Of a stretch of DNA of 64,000 nt, positions 52,455 to 61,027 are shown in pieces. Location: the NCBI GenBank assembly GCA_963781285.1, contig CAWAFI010000025.1, positions 124,001-188,000 of the forward strand, in the 5' to 3' direction. The DNA comes from CAIWHR01 sp963781285 (GTDB taxonomy: Bacteria; Pseudomonadota; Gammaproteobacteria; Burkholderiales; Casimicrobiaceae). A model generated the notes under the pieces. The model saw nothing but the letters and a program-made list of their open reading frames with translations. It was not told the DNA's origin and made no database searches. Both the position numbers and the translations under genes were made by a program. Each line of letters opens with the position of its first letter. Positions within the stretch are counted from its first letter, which is position 1.

Positions 52455-54401
52455 ATGCGCGCCACACTACTGCGTAATTCAACTTTTCTGGCGGTGCTTG
52501 CCGGAAGCCTCGCGCTGCCCGCGTTCGCCGCTGAGCCAAGCGATGTGGGCACCGCGGACAAGGCGATGCTCGAGAAGGTCTTTCCGTCGAAACCCGGCTA
52601 TTCGCCCTACGCGGGGCGCAATTTCCCGACGCTCCCGCTGTTCGGCGACACGCACCTGCACACGTCGTTCTCCATGGACGCTGGCGCGTTCGGCGCCCGC
52701 CTGACGCCCAAGGACGCGTACCGCTTTGCCAGAGGCGAGGAGATCACTTCCAACACCGGTCAGCCGGTCAAGCTTTCCCGCCCGCTCGACTTTCTCGTCG
52801 TGACCGATCACTCGGACGGCTTCGGATTCTTCCCGCAGTTGATGAGCGGCGACCCGGTTCTGCTGGCCACACCGCAGGGCCGTAGGTGGTATGACCAGAT
52901 CCGCGGCGGCAAGGGCGCCGAGGCGGCGATAGACATCATTACGAGCTTCGGCAGGGGCGAGCTGCCGAAGGGCTTCCCGCTTCCGGGCACGACTGCCTAT
53001 CGCAACGCCTGGCAGGACGTCATCAAGGCGGCGGAGGCGTATAACGATCCCGGTCGCTTCACCGCGTTCATCGGGTACGAGTGGACCTCGAATACCGGCG
53101 GCAACAACCTGCATCGCAACGTCATCTTCCGCGGCAACGGCGCGCAGGCGAGCCTCGTCGAGCCGTTCACCACGCTGGCGCCGCTCGGCAGCGACAACCC
53201 CGTAGACCTGTGGAAGTGGATGGCAGCCACGGAGCAGAAGACCGGCAGCGAAGTGCTCGCCATCGCCCACAACGGCAACCTGAGCAATGGGCGCATGTTC
53301 CCCGTGGTCGAAGCGTTCGGCAGGAAGATCGACCGCGAGTATGCCGAGACACGGGCCCGGTGGGAGCGCCTCTACGAAGTCTCGCAGACGAAGGGCACCG
53401 GCGAGGCGCATCCGTTCCTGTCGCCCACCGACGAATTCGCCAATTTCGAGCTGTGGGACAAGGGCAACCTCGACGGCAGCGCGGCGAAGACGAAGGACAT
53501 GCTCGAATTCGAGTATGCGCGATCGGCGCTGAAGAACGGGCTCAGGCTCGAAGCGCAGCTTGGCGCCAATCCGTACAAGTTCGGCATGATCGGCAGCAGC
53601 GATGCACATACCGGGCTCTCCGCGATGGGAGAGGACAACTTCTTCGGCAAGACCGCGCCGCAGGAACCGAGCCCGGAGCGCATGACCAAGACGTTCTTCG
53701 ACAACCCGAAGACCGGGGTCAAGGTCATGGACTGGGAAGTCGGCGCTTCCGGTTACGCCGCCGTATGGGCGACCGAGAACACGCGCGAGGCGATCTTCGA
53801 CGCGATGAAGCGCCGCGAGACCTATGCCACCACCGGCCCGCGCATGATCGTGCGCTTCTTCGGCGGCTGGGACTTCGCGCCGGCGGACGCGAACAATCGC
53901 CTGCCTGGCGCCGTCGGCTACACCAAGGGGGTTCCGATGGGCGGCGATCTCGCCAACGCTCCGCAGGGCAAGTCGCCCACGTTCCTCGTTGCCGCGTTGA
54001 AGGATCCCTTCGGCGCGAACCTCGATCGAATCCAGATCATCAAGGGCTGGCTCGACAGGGATGGCAGGCCGCAGGAGCGCATTTACGACGTGGCCGTGAC
54101 CGGCGGCCGCAGGATCGACGCCGATGGCCGCTGCAGGACGCCGGTGGGCAACACCGTGGATCTCGAGAACGCGGAGTGGACCAACACGATCGGCGGACCG
54201 GAGTTGATCACCGTGTGGAAAGACCCGGAGTTCGACGCCGCGCAACGCGCGTTCTACTACGCGCGGGTGATCGAGATCCCGACCCCGCGCTGGACGGCCT
54301 ACGACGCGAAGCGCTTCGCCGTCAAACCCCTCCCGGGCACGACGATGGTGCTGCAGGAGCGCGCCTACACCGCGCCGATCTGGTACTCGCCGCGCACGTA
54401 A
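52455..54401 (+). CDS. DUF3604 secreted protein (PHP-like metal-dependent fold)
   Basis: 648 aa with signal peptide (FLAVLAGSLALPAFA). The metal-ligand pattern of the PHP-like superfamily is visible: GDTHLHTSFSMD, VVTDHSDGFGFFP, YEWTSNTGGNNLHRNV, AIAHNGNLSNGRMFP and GSSDAHTGLSAMGEDN. Many His/Asp ligands suggest a two- or three-metal hydrolase, but no reaction is established for DUF3604. ATG 52455 is set by the signal sequence. First gene of a five-gene run ending with three HupE-like proteins. Confidence 0.9.
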   Translation: MRATLLRNSTFLAVLAGSLALPAFAAEPSDVGTADKAMLEKVFPSKPGYSPYAGRNFPTLPLFGDTHLHTSFSMDAGAFGARLTPKDAYRFARGEEITSNTGQPVKLSRPLDFLVVTDHSDGFGFFPQLMSGDPVLLATPQGRRWYDQIRGGKGAEAAIDIITSFGRGELPKGFPLPGTTAYRNAWQDVIKAAEAYNDPGRFTAFIGYEWTSNTGGNNLHRNVIFRGNGAQASLVEPFTTLAPLGSDNPVDLWKWMAATEQKTGSEVLAIAHNGNLSNGRMFPVVEAFGRKIDREYAETRARWERLYEVSQTKGTGEAHPFLSPTDEFANFELWDKGNLDGSAAKTKDMLEFEYARSALKNGLRLEAQLGANPYKFGMIGSSDAHTGLSAMGEDNFFGKTAPQEPSPERMTKTFFDNPKTGVKVMDWEVGASGYAAVWATENTREAIFDAMKRRETYATTGPRMIVRFFGGWDFAPADANNRLPGAVGYTKGVPMGGDLANAPQGKSPTFLVAALKDPFGANLDRIQIIKGWLDRDGRPQERIYDVAVTGGRRIDADGRCRTPVGNTVDLENAEWTNTIGGPELITVWKDPEFDAAQRAFYYARVIEIPTPRWTAYDAKRFAVKPLPGTTMVLQERAYTAPIWYSPRT

Positions 54402-54486
54402 GGCAGGTGCGGACTTCGTCGCGCCCAGCGGGGACGGGGCCAAGGGCGCCCGCTCCGGCGGCTCCCCTCGCCACCGAGCCCAGGTC

Positions 54487-55365
54487 ATGCAGTTGAAGTC
54501 CCTTCTCAAAGAGCCGCTGCTGCACTTCCTCGCGATCGGGGCGGCGCTCTTTCTCTATTTCCACTGGAGCGGCGGCGGTTCCGGCCCGGGGTCCAGCCGG
54601 ATCGTCCTCACCGCGGGTCAGGTCGAGCACCTGGCGGCGGGATACACCAAGGCTTGGCAGCGCCCGCCCACCGAGATCGAACTGAAGGGCCTGATCGATG
54701 ACTGGGTGCGCGAGGAAATCGCCGTGCGCGAAGCGATGGCGGCCGGCCTCGATCGCGACGACACGGTCATCCGCCGGCGCCTGCGACAGAAGCTCGAGTT
54801 TCTGGTCGAAGACGCCGCCGAGGCCGCGCCGCCGACGGAAGAGGAACTCCAGGCATGGTTCACCGCGCATGCCGACGCATTCCGAACCGAGCCGCGCGTG
54901 GCGTTCCGCCAGGTCTACTTGAGCCGCGAACGGCGCGGCGCAAAGGTCGAGGCCGACGCCGCCGCGATTCTCGCCCGACTCAACGCTGCGGGACCCGGCG
55001 CGCAAAGCGACGACGTTGGCGATTCGACGATGCTGCCGCAGGAGGTTCCGCTTGCGGCGCTGCGCGACATCGACCGTATATTCGGCGATGGCTTCGCCAA
55101 ACGCATCGAAACCATCGCCCCCGGAGCGTGGGCGGGCCCGGTCAAATCGGGCTATGGCCTGCACTTGGTGCTCGTGCGCGATCACGTGGAGGAGTCGCTT
55201 CCGAACCTTGCCGCTGTGCGCCCCGTCGTGGAGCGCGAGTTCCTCGCGGATCGACGCAAACGACAACTCGCCTCGATGTACGAACGCCTGCTCGCGAAGT
55301 ACACCGTGGTCGTCGAACGACGGGACGACGGGAAGGCCATTCCCGGCGTGGGCGGCGGCTCCTGA
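54487..55365 (+). CDS. Membrane-anchored parvulin-type peptidyl-prolyl isomerase
   Basis: 292 aa. A hydrophobic anchor (LLHFLAIGAALFLYFHW) near the N-terminus is followed by a SurA-like helical region (IELKGLIDDWVREEIAVREA, TVIRRRLRQKLEFLVEDAA) and a PpiC-like C-terminal part (RIETIAPGAWAGPVKSGYGLHLVLV). It probably assists folding of exported proteins in the periplasm, perhaps the DUF3604 or HupE partners. Its stop shares one base with the next start. Such DUF3604-PPIase pairs recur in bacteria by my recollection. Confidence 0.85.
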   Translation: MQLKSLLKEPLLHFLAIGAALFLYFHWSGGGSGPGSSRIVLTAGQVEHLAAGYTKAWQRPPTEIELKGLIDDWVREEIAVREAMAAGLDRDDTVIRRRLRQKLEFLVEDAAEAAPPTEEELQAWFTAHADAFRTEPRVAFRQVYLSRERRGAKVEADAAAILARLNAAGPGAQSDDVGDSTMLPQEVPLAALRDIDRIFGDGFAKRIETIAPGAWAGPVKSGYGLHLVLVRDHVEESLPNLAAVRPVVEREFLADRRKRQLASMYERLLAKYTVVVERRDDGKAIPGVGGGS

Positions 55366-56375
55366 TGGGCCGCGCGCTGTCGTCGTTCTTGCTCGGCGCA
55401 ACGCTCGCGCTCGTGAGCACGACCGCGGTGCGCGCGCACGAGGTTCGGCCGGGATTCCTCGACCTGCGCGAGACCGGCGCCGACACCTACGCGCTCCTCT
55501 GGAAGCGGCCGGCCGGCGGCGAGATCGAGATCCGGATCGCCCCGGTGCTTCCGGAAGGCTGCCGCCTGGCGACGCCCGATCGCCAGGCGCTGACGCCGGG
55601 AGCCGTGGTGGTACGCGGCACGCTGACTTGCCCGGGCGGCCTGGCGGGCAAGACACTGCGCATCGCGGGACTCGAGACCACCGTGACCGACGTGCTGGTG
55701 CGCATCAAGCACGCAGACGGTCGCATCGAGAGCCACCTGCTGCGCCCGGCGACACCCTCGCTGACGCTGGGCGCGGCGACGAGCGGCGCCGAGCGCGCGT
55801 TCTCGTACTTCCAGCTCGGCATCCAGCACATCCTGCTCGGCGCCGATCACCTGCTCTTCGTGCTCGGCCTGCTGCTGCTCGTCTCCGACCGCTGGATGCT
55901 GGTGAAGACGATCACGGCCTTCACCGTGGCCCATAGCATCACTTTGGCGCTCGCCACGCTGGGGTACGCGAGCGCGCCGCTGCCGCCCCTCAACGCGGCG
56001 ATCGCGCTGTCGATCCTGTTCGTCGGCCTCGAGATCGTCCGCATGTGGCGCGGCGAGACGACCTTCACGAGCCGCCACCCGTGGGTGGTCGCCTTTGCGT
56101 TCGGACTGCTGCACGGCTTCGGCTTCGCGAGCGGGCTGACCGCGATGGGCCTGCCGCAGGCGGAGATCCCGCTCGCGCTGCTGCTGTTTAACGCCGGCGT
56201 CGAGATCGGCCAGCTCGCCTTTGTCGTCCTTGTCGTGCTGCTCGAGCGCGCGTTCCGTACGCTCGAAATCCACTGGCCGCGAGTCCTCCGGGCGCTGCCC
56301 GGCTACGCGGTCGGCTCGCTCGGCGCCTACTGGACCATTCAGCGGATGGCAGTGCTTCTCGGAGGGCTGCGATGA
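55365..56375 (+). CDS. HupE/UreJ-family membrane protein with N-terminal periplasmic domain
   Basis: 336 aa: signal peptide, about 150 residues of periplasmic beta domain (VRPGFLDLRETGADTYALLW, ATPSLTLG), then six hydrophobic helices of the HupE/UreJ_2 type: FQLGIQHILLGADHLLFVLG, FTVAHSITLALATLGY, FAFGLLHGFGFASGLTAMGLP with conserved His/Asp residues suited to metal binding. HupE/UreJ proteins transport nickel or cobalt ions; in this subgroup the substrate is not established. Starts inside the parvulin stop (TGATG) and overlaps the next gene by ATGA. Confidence 0.88.
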   Translation: MGRALSSFLLGATLALVSTTAVRAHEVRPGFLDLRETGADTYALLWKRPAGGEIEIRIAPVLPEGCRLATPDRQALTPGAVVVRGTLTCPGGLAGKTLRIAGLETTVTDVLVRIKHADGRIESHLLRPATPSLTLGAATSGAERAFSYFQLGIQHILLGADHLLFVLGLLLLVSDRWMLVKTITAFTVAHSITLALATLGYASAPLPPLNAAIALSILFVGLEIVRMWRGETTFTSRHPWVVAFAFGLLHGFGFASGLTAMGLPQAEIPLALLLFNAGVEIGQLAFVVLVVLLERAFRTLEIHWPRVLRALPGYAVGSLGAYWTIQRMAVLLGGLR

Positions 56376-56977
56376 GGAGCGATGGCATGCGGCAGGCCCT
56401 CGCGCGGACCGTGCTGCTGACGGCCGCACTGCTCGCCGCGCCCGCGCTGGCGCACGAGCAGCAGGGCCAGGCGGCAGGCTTCCTCGCCGGCCTGCAGCAC
56501 CCCGTGTCCGGCCTCGATCACGTCCTGGCCATGGTGGCGGTCGGCCTGTGGGGAGCGCAACTGGGCGCGCCCGCCATCTGGGTGCTGCCGATCGCGTTTC
56601 CGCTGGTCATGGCGATGGGTGCGATGCTCGGCTTCCTCGGCGTGCCGGTTCCGGGCATCGAGTACGGCATTGCGGCATCCGGCATTCTGCTCGGCGCTGC
56701 GGTGATGTTCGAAGCGCGGCCGCCGCTCGTCGTGGCGGCGTCGCTGGTTGGACTCTTCGCCATCTTCCACGGGCACGCGCACGGAACCGAATTGCCGCCG
56801 CAGCAGAGCGCCCTGCTCTACAGCATGGGCTTCGTGATGGCGACGGGATGCCTGCACGCCGCGGGGATCGGGATCGGTACCGTCCGGCGGTGGGCATGGG
56901 GACAGCGCTTGCTGCGCGCCGCCGGCGCCATCGTCGCGGCCGGCGGCATCTTCTTCATGTGGAAGGCGTTCGCATGA
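56372..56977 (+). CDS. HupE/UreJ-family metal-permease-like protein
   Basis: 201 aa: signal peptide LTAALLAAPALAHEQ, then six helices with the HupE signature HPVSGLDHVLAMVAVGLWG and the second metal motif IFHGHAHGTELP. His46-like and HxH residues in helix ends are typical Ni2+/Co2+ ligands. ATGA overlaps join it to both neighbours. Classical HupE serves hydrogenases and UreJ ureases; neither enzyme is in the window. Confidence 0.88.
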   Translation: MRSDGMRQALARTVLLTAALLAAPALAHEQQGQAAGFLAGLQHPVSGLDHVLAMVAVGLWGAQLGAPAIWVLPIAFPLVMAMGAMLGFLGVPVPGIEYGIAASGILLGAAVMFEARPPLVVAASLVGLFAIFHGHAHGTELPPQQSALLYSMGFVMATGCLHAAGIGIGTVRRWAWGQRLLRAAGAIVAAGGIFFMWKAFA

Positions 56978-57588
56978 ACGGCGTGCGCGCATCCCGGCGG
57001 TCAGCCTGTGGCGTCGCCGCGCTGGCGAGCGCGCTGGGCTGCGCTCCGGCCGAAGCGCATCTGAATTCGACCGGCATGGGACCGATCTACGACGGGCTGA
57101 CGCACTTCATCACGAGTCCCGAGGATCTGGTTCCCGCGCTCGCGCTGGCGCTGCTTGCCGGCCTGCGCGGTGCAGCGTATGGACGCAGGACGTTGTTCAC
57201 TCTTCCGGCGGCGTGGCTGGCGGGCAGTCTTCTCGGGCTGACGGCTTCGGCGATCAATGGCAGCGCCGTCCTGTCGTCGGTCTGGTTCCTGCTGCTCGGG
57301 GGCCTCGTGGCCGCGGACGCCAGGCTCTCCCTGCGACTGACGACCGCCTTGGCGGCGTTACTCGGTCTGGTGAATGGCTACGCGAATGGGACAGGGATAA
57401 GCCAGTTCGGATCGGCCTTCATCGCTGTCGTCGGAACGGTATCTGCGGTGTTTGTCGTGATCGCCCTTGCCGCCGCATTCGTCGTCCGGCTGCGCGCGCA
57501 CTGGGCGCGGATCGCCGTTCGCGTCACGGGCAGCTGGATCGCGGCCAGCGGTCTCCTGATGCTCGGATGGGCGCTTCGCGCGGGTTGA
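56974..57588 (+). CDS. Third HupE/UreJ-like membrane protein
   Basis: 204 aa with signal peptide (ALASALGCAPAEAHLN) and six hydrophobic helices. The N-terminal HLNSTGMGPIYDGLTHFITS contains a His and a HupE-like helix start, but the HGHAHG motif is missing, so it is a divergent relative. Last gene of the operon, starting inside the previous stop. The next feature is the cobalamin riboswitch about 110 bases downstream. Confidence 0.78.
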   Translation: MNGVRASRRSACGVAALASALGCAPAEAHLNSTGMGPIYDGLTHFITSPEDLVPALALALLAGLRGAAYGRRTLFTLPAAWLAGSLLGLTASAINGSAVLSSVWFLLLGGLVAADARLSLRLTTALAALLGLVNGYANGTGISQFGSAFIAVVGTVSAVFVVIALAAAFVVRLRAHWARIAVRVTGSWIAASGLLMLGWALRAG

Positions 57589-57696
57589 CACCGACCCGCG
57601 CCTGACCTCGATGTGTCGACGCCAGACGGTACGCCGCGGAGTCTCGAGGCTGCCACACCGCAATGGATGCTTGCGCAATTCGGTAGAATGCGCGGC

Positions 57697-57884
57697 ATGA
57701 CAGGTGTCCGCCGCGAATTCCTCGCGGCGGGTGAAACGGGAACGCGGTGCCGCGACGAATTCTTCGCGCCAACCCGCGGCTGCTCCCGCAACGGTAGGCC
57801 AGTGCGGATCGCCTTTGCGCCACTGTCGCCACGCGACGGGAAGGCGAGCGATCAAGACTGGCGAGCCCGGAGACCGGCCTGTAC
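57697..57884 (+). promoter_or_regulatory. Cobalamin (AdoCbl) riboswitch
   Basis: Conserved blocks occur in the right order: ATGACAGGTGTCC near 57697-57709, GTGAAACGGGAA at 57731-57742, the core GCTGCTCCCGCAACGGTA around 57779-57796, CCACTG with GGGAAGGCG (57838-57846), and the B12-box region AAGACTGGCGAGCCCGGAGA followed by CCGGCCTG at the 3' end. It precedes btuB by about 115 bases, so it should turn down receptor synthesis when B12 is plentiful. Confidence 0.95.
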
Positions 57885-58001
57885 TCGGCACGCGGCATGC
57901 GGTCTTCCGCAAGCTGCTTGCCGGGTCGTAGCGCAGCGCGACCATTGCGCTGCCGCTCGCCACCGCCGCGCGGGATTGCACGGCGGAAGCGGAGTAGCCG
58001 C

Positions 58002-59906
58002 ATGTCCGATCGCGTTCCCCCGCACGTCCTTCGTGCCCGTCTTGTTGCCCAATCCTTGGCTCGCGGAGTTGCCTGTGGAATCGTGCTTGTGGGCGCAACC
58101 CTGGCTGTGGATATCGCGTCGGCGCAGACCTCCGATGCGTCCACATCCACCACGCTGCCTTCGGTGGCCGTGACCGCCACCCGGCAGACGCAGCCGATCA
58201 GGGAAGTGCTGGCCGACATCACCGTGATCGGGCCGGAGGAAATTGCGCGCTCGGGTGCGCAGGGATTAGCCGATCTCCTGCAGCGGCAGCCAGGCGTGGA
58301 GATCGTGCAGAACGGCGGCCCTGGCGCCGTCTCGGGCGTGTTCCTGCGCGGCGCCAACAGCAACCAGACGCTCGTGCTGGTCGATGGCATTCGTCTCGCG
58401 TCGTCGACGTCGGGCGCAACCGCGCTGGAGGCGATTCCGCTCGACCAGATCGAACGGATCGAAATCCTGCGCGGACCGGCTTCGAGCCTCTATGGCGCCG
58501 ACGCCATCGGCGGTGTTGTCCAGGTGTTCACTCGACGCGGAAGTGGGGCAGTTTCCGGCAACGTCAGCGCGGGCTACGGCACTTACAACACCTGGGACGC
58601 AAAGGCGGGAATCGCCGGCGGCACGGGGCCCTTCCAGTTTGCCCTTCAGGGCGCGGCGAAGGCCAGCAAGGGTTTCAACGCAATCGCCGACCCCGCGAAT
58701 TTTCTCTACAACCCGGACCCCGACGGCTACAGCAACCAGAGCGTGACCGCGAGCGCCGGCGTCACGTTCGCGCCGGATCAGGAAGCGAGCGTGCAATACT
58801 TTCGCAGCCATCTGAACAACAAGTTCGACGGCGGGCCCGATTCCGACGACCGGACCATCACCGTGGACGAAGTATGGCAGGTCGTGAGCCGCAATCGGCT
58901 CGCCTCGTCCTGGGTGTCGCGCCTGTCCGCCGGGCAAGGCATCGACGACAGCACCACGCAATCGGGATTCGGCAACTCGACGTTCAACACCACGCAGAGC
59001 CAATTCGCGTGGCAGAACGAACTCGCGCTGCCGGTCGGCGCGCTGACCGCGGGCTACGAGCGGCGCGAGGAACGCGTCGACACCGATCAGGGCTTCGCCA
59101 CCACGTCGCGCAATACCAACTCCCTGTTCGCCATCTACCAGCTTCGCGCCGATGCGCATGCGTTACAGGCGAATCTGCGGTACGACGACAACAGCCAGTA
59201 TGGCGGCAAGACCACCGGGGCCATCGCCTACAGCTACCTGTTCCCGCCGGGTTTGCGGCTCACCGCCGGTTACAGCACGGGCTTCAAGGCACCGACGTTC
59301 AACGATCTCTATTATCCCGGCTTCTCGAATCCGGACCTCGTGCCTGAGACGTCGCGCAATTTCGAAGTCGGTGCTTACTGGAACACGCAACTGGAGGGCG
59401 CCGCATACGAGCTGCGCGCCGTCGCGTACCACAATCAGATCGAGCAAATGATCGTGTTCAGCTGCGACGCCAGCTTCGTCTGCGCGCCGGTGAACGTGGA
59501 TCGTGCGACTCTGGAGGGCGTGACGCTCGGGCTGGACGCCCGTTTCGAGGCCGGCGCCACGATCGCGGCATCGCTCGATCTGCAATCGCCGACCAACGAC
59601 CGTAACGGCAACCTGCTGCCGCGGCGGGCACGCCAGCACGGGGCCGTGCGGGCCGGGTATCCATTGGGCCCGGTACGCCTCGGCATGGAGTACGTCGCCT
59701 CATCGCTCCGTTACGACGATCCCGCGAATCTCGTCAAGATGGGGGGCTACGGGATCGTCAACCTCACCGCAGAGTGGTATGTGGGGCGCGATATCACGCT
59801 GTTTGCGCGCGCCAACAACGTGTTCGACAAGAACTACGAACTCGCCGCAGGCTACGCGACCGGCGGGGCAACGCTGTTCGCGGGCATTCGCGCGGTGATT
59901 CGATGA
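58002..59906 (+). CDS. btuB: TonB-dependent vitamin B12 receptor BtuB
   Basis: Outer-membrane cobalamin/corrinoid transporter energised by TonB. 634 aa with a long signal peptide, a TonB-box region (SVAVTATRQ), the plug domain (ITVIGPEEIARSGAQGLADL, QPGVEIVQNGGPGAVSGVFL, ILRGPASSLYGADAIGGVVQ) and a 22-strand-type barrel with ATAGYSTGFKAPTF-like TonB-receptor segments (YSTGFKAPTFNDLYYPGF) and a final strand GATLFAGIRAVIR. ATG 58002 follows a GGAAGCGGAG stretch. Controlled by the cobalamin riboswitch directly upstream. No BtuCDF or cobalamin-synthesis genes are seen here. Confidence 0.95.
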   Translation: MSDRVPPHVLRARLVAQSLARGVACGIVLVGATLAVDIASAQTSDASTSTTLPSVAVTATRQTQPIREVLADITVIGPEEIARSGAQGLADLLQRQPGVEIVQNGGPGAVSGVFLRGANSNQTLVLVDGIRLASSTSGATALEAIPLDQIERIEILRGPASSLYGADAIGGVVQVFTRRGSGAVSGNVSAGYGTYNTWDAKAGIAGGTGPFQFALQGAAKASKGFNAIADPANFLYNPDPDGYSNQSVTASAGVTFAPDQEASVQYFRSHLNNKFDGGPDSDDRTITVDEVWQVVSRNRLASSWVSRLSAGQGIDDSTTQSGFGNSTFNTTQSQFAWQNELALPVGALTAGYERREERVDTDQGFATTSRNTNSLFAIYQLRADAHALQANLRYDDNSQYGGKTTGAIAYSYLFPPGLRLTAGYSTGFKAPTFNDLYYPGFSNPDLVPETSRNFEVGAYWNTQLEGAAYELRAVAYHNQIEQMIVFSCDASFVCAPVNVDRATLEGVTLGLDARFEAGATIAASLDLQSPTNDRNGNLLPRRARQHGAVRAGYPLGPVRLGMEYVASSLRYDDPANLVKMGGYGIVNLTAEWYVGRDITLFARANNVFDKNYELAAGYATGGATLFAGIRAVIR

Positions 59907-60151
59907 TCCGCTTCGGGAGCGCCCCTTGCGCATCGACACAACACCGGGGACGTTTCGCATCTCCGGTGTCGATGCCCCCGGGCGACGGCGCCGCGTAAGT
60001 CGTGCGCTGCTGACCGCGGCGGCCAAGTGCCGGCGCGCACATGTCGATGCGCTACGCTTTGGGCCTGATCCGAGCCATCCGCAACCGGTTGTCCTCACGT
60101 AAAATGCAAGGTGAGTTCGCAGCTCTCGAACAAGGACGTACGATCTTATCC

Positions 60152-60805
60152 ATGATCAGGGCGCTCTGCGCATTGTTCGTCCTGTGCGCCATGTCGTGGT
60201 CGACGCCGGCCGACAACGCGCAGCCGTTGACCACGATGCTCCTTGTCGCCCGCGCCGAGCTGCCGGATCCCAATTTCAAGGACTCGATTGTGCTGGTGAT
60301 GAACCACATCGGTCCGGCCCCCGCAGGCTTCATCATCAACAGGCCCACCCGGATTCCCGTCTCGCATCTCTTTCCCGAACTCGAGCGCTTGGCGCGGCTG
60401 GATGACAAGGTGTACTTCGGCGGCCCCGTCGACATCGAAGCGGTGTCGTTTCTCTTTCGCGCCGAGAAGCCGCCCGAACACGCGACCGAAGTTCTCGACG
60501 GTGTCTACCTCGGGACGAACCGGGAATTGCTGCGCGAGCTGCTCGGCCGCGACAAGCCGATGGAAGGCCTGCGGGTATTCATGGGCCACTCGGGCTGGGC
60601 GCGTGGTCAGCTCGAGGTTGAGATCGCGCGCGGCGATTGGACCCTCGCGCCAGCCAACGCGAGGGCGATCTTCGATAACAAGACGGAACACCCTTGGCCC
60701 GGGCGGCAGCTTCCTGGCGCCAAGAGCCAGATGACTGTAACTGCGCCCGGCGTAGGTCTTCGCCCTCTCCCTCGTCCGGTCCACACCGGATCAGCCGTTG
60801 CTTGA
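60152..60805 (+). CDS. YqgE/AlgH-family protein with an N-terminal signal sequence
   Basis: 217 aa. The AlgH fold is clear: LLVARAELPDPNFKDSIVLV, GFIINRPTRIPVSHLFPEL, VYFGGPVDIEAVSFLFR, GVYLGTNRELLRELL, RVFMGHSGWARGQLEVEI and RAIFDNKTEHPW. AlgH/YqgE is normally cytosolic, about 190 aa, of unknown exact role. Here the domain is preceded by MIRALCALFVLCAMSWSTPA, a plausible secretion signal, suggesting an exported relative. The C-terminal 25 residues after PGAKSQ are Pro/Arg-rich and may result from a late shift. ATG 60152 is chosen for the signal; earlier ATGs exist. Confidence 0.82.
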   Translation: MIRALCALFVLCAMSWSTPADNAQPLTTMLLVARAELPDPNFKDSIVLVMNHIGPAPAGFIINRPTRIPVSHLFPELERLARLDDKVYFGGPVDIEAVSFLFRAEKPPEHATEVLDGVYLGTNRELLRELLGRDKPMEGLRVFMGHSGWARGQLEVEIARGDWTLAPANARAIFDNKTEHPWPGRQLPGAKSQMTVTAPGVGLRPLPRPVHTGSAVA

Positions 60806-61027
60806 AAGGAGAGTGTGTCTGAAGGAGGGGAATCGCTAAGAAACCCAGGATGCCGACTCGCATGGTGTTATCCCCCCGCCGTCTCGCGTAGACCTCTTTT
60901 CGCGACCTTGCTGGTAGCCGAGCCCGATGGCCGATGCTTCCAGGTTGCTGCTTCCCAACCTGCGCTCCTGCATTCGGCAGCCCTCTAATGACGATCGAGA
61001 TGTACGTTCACGTAAACGGAAGATCGG

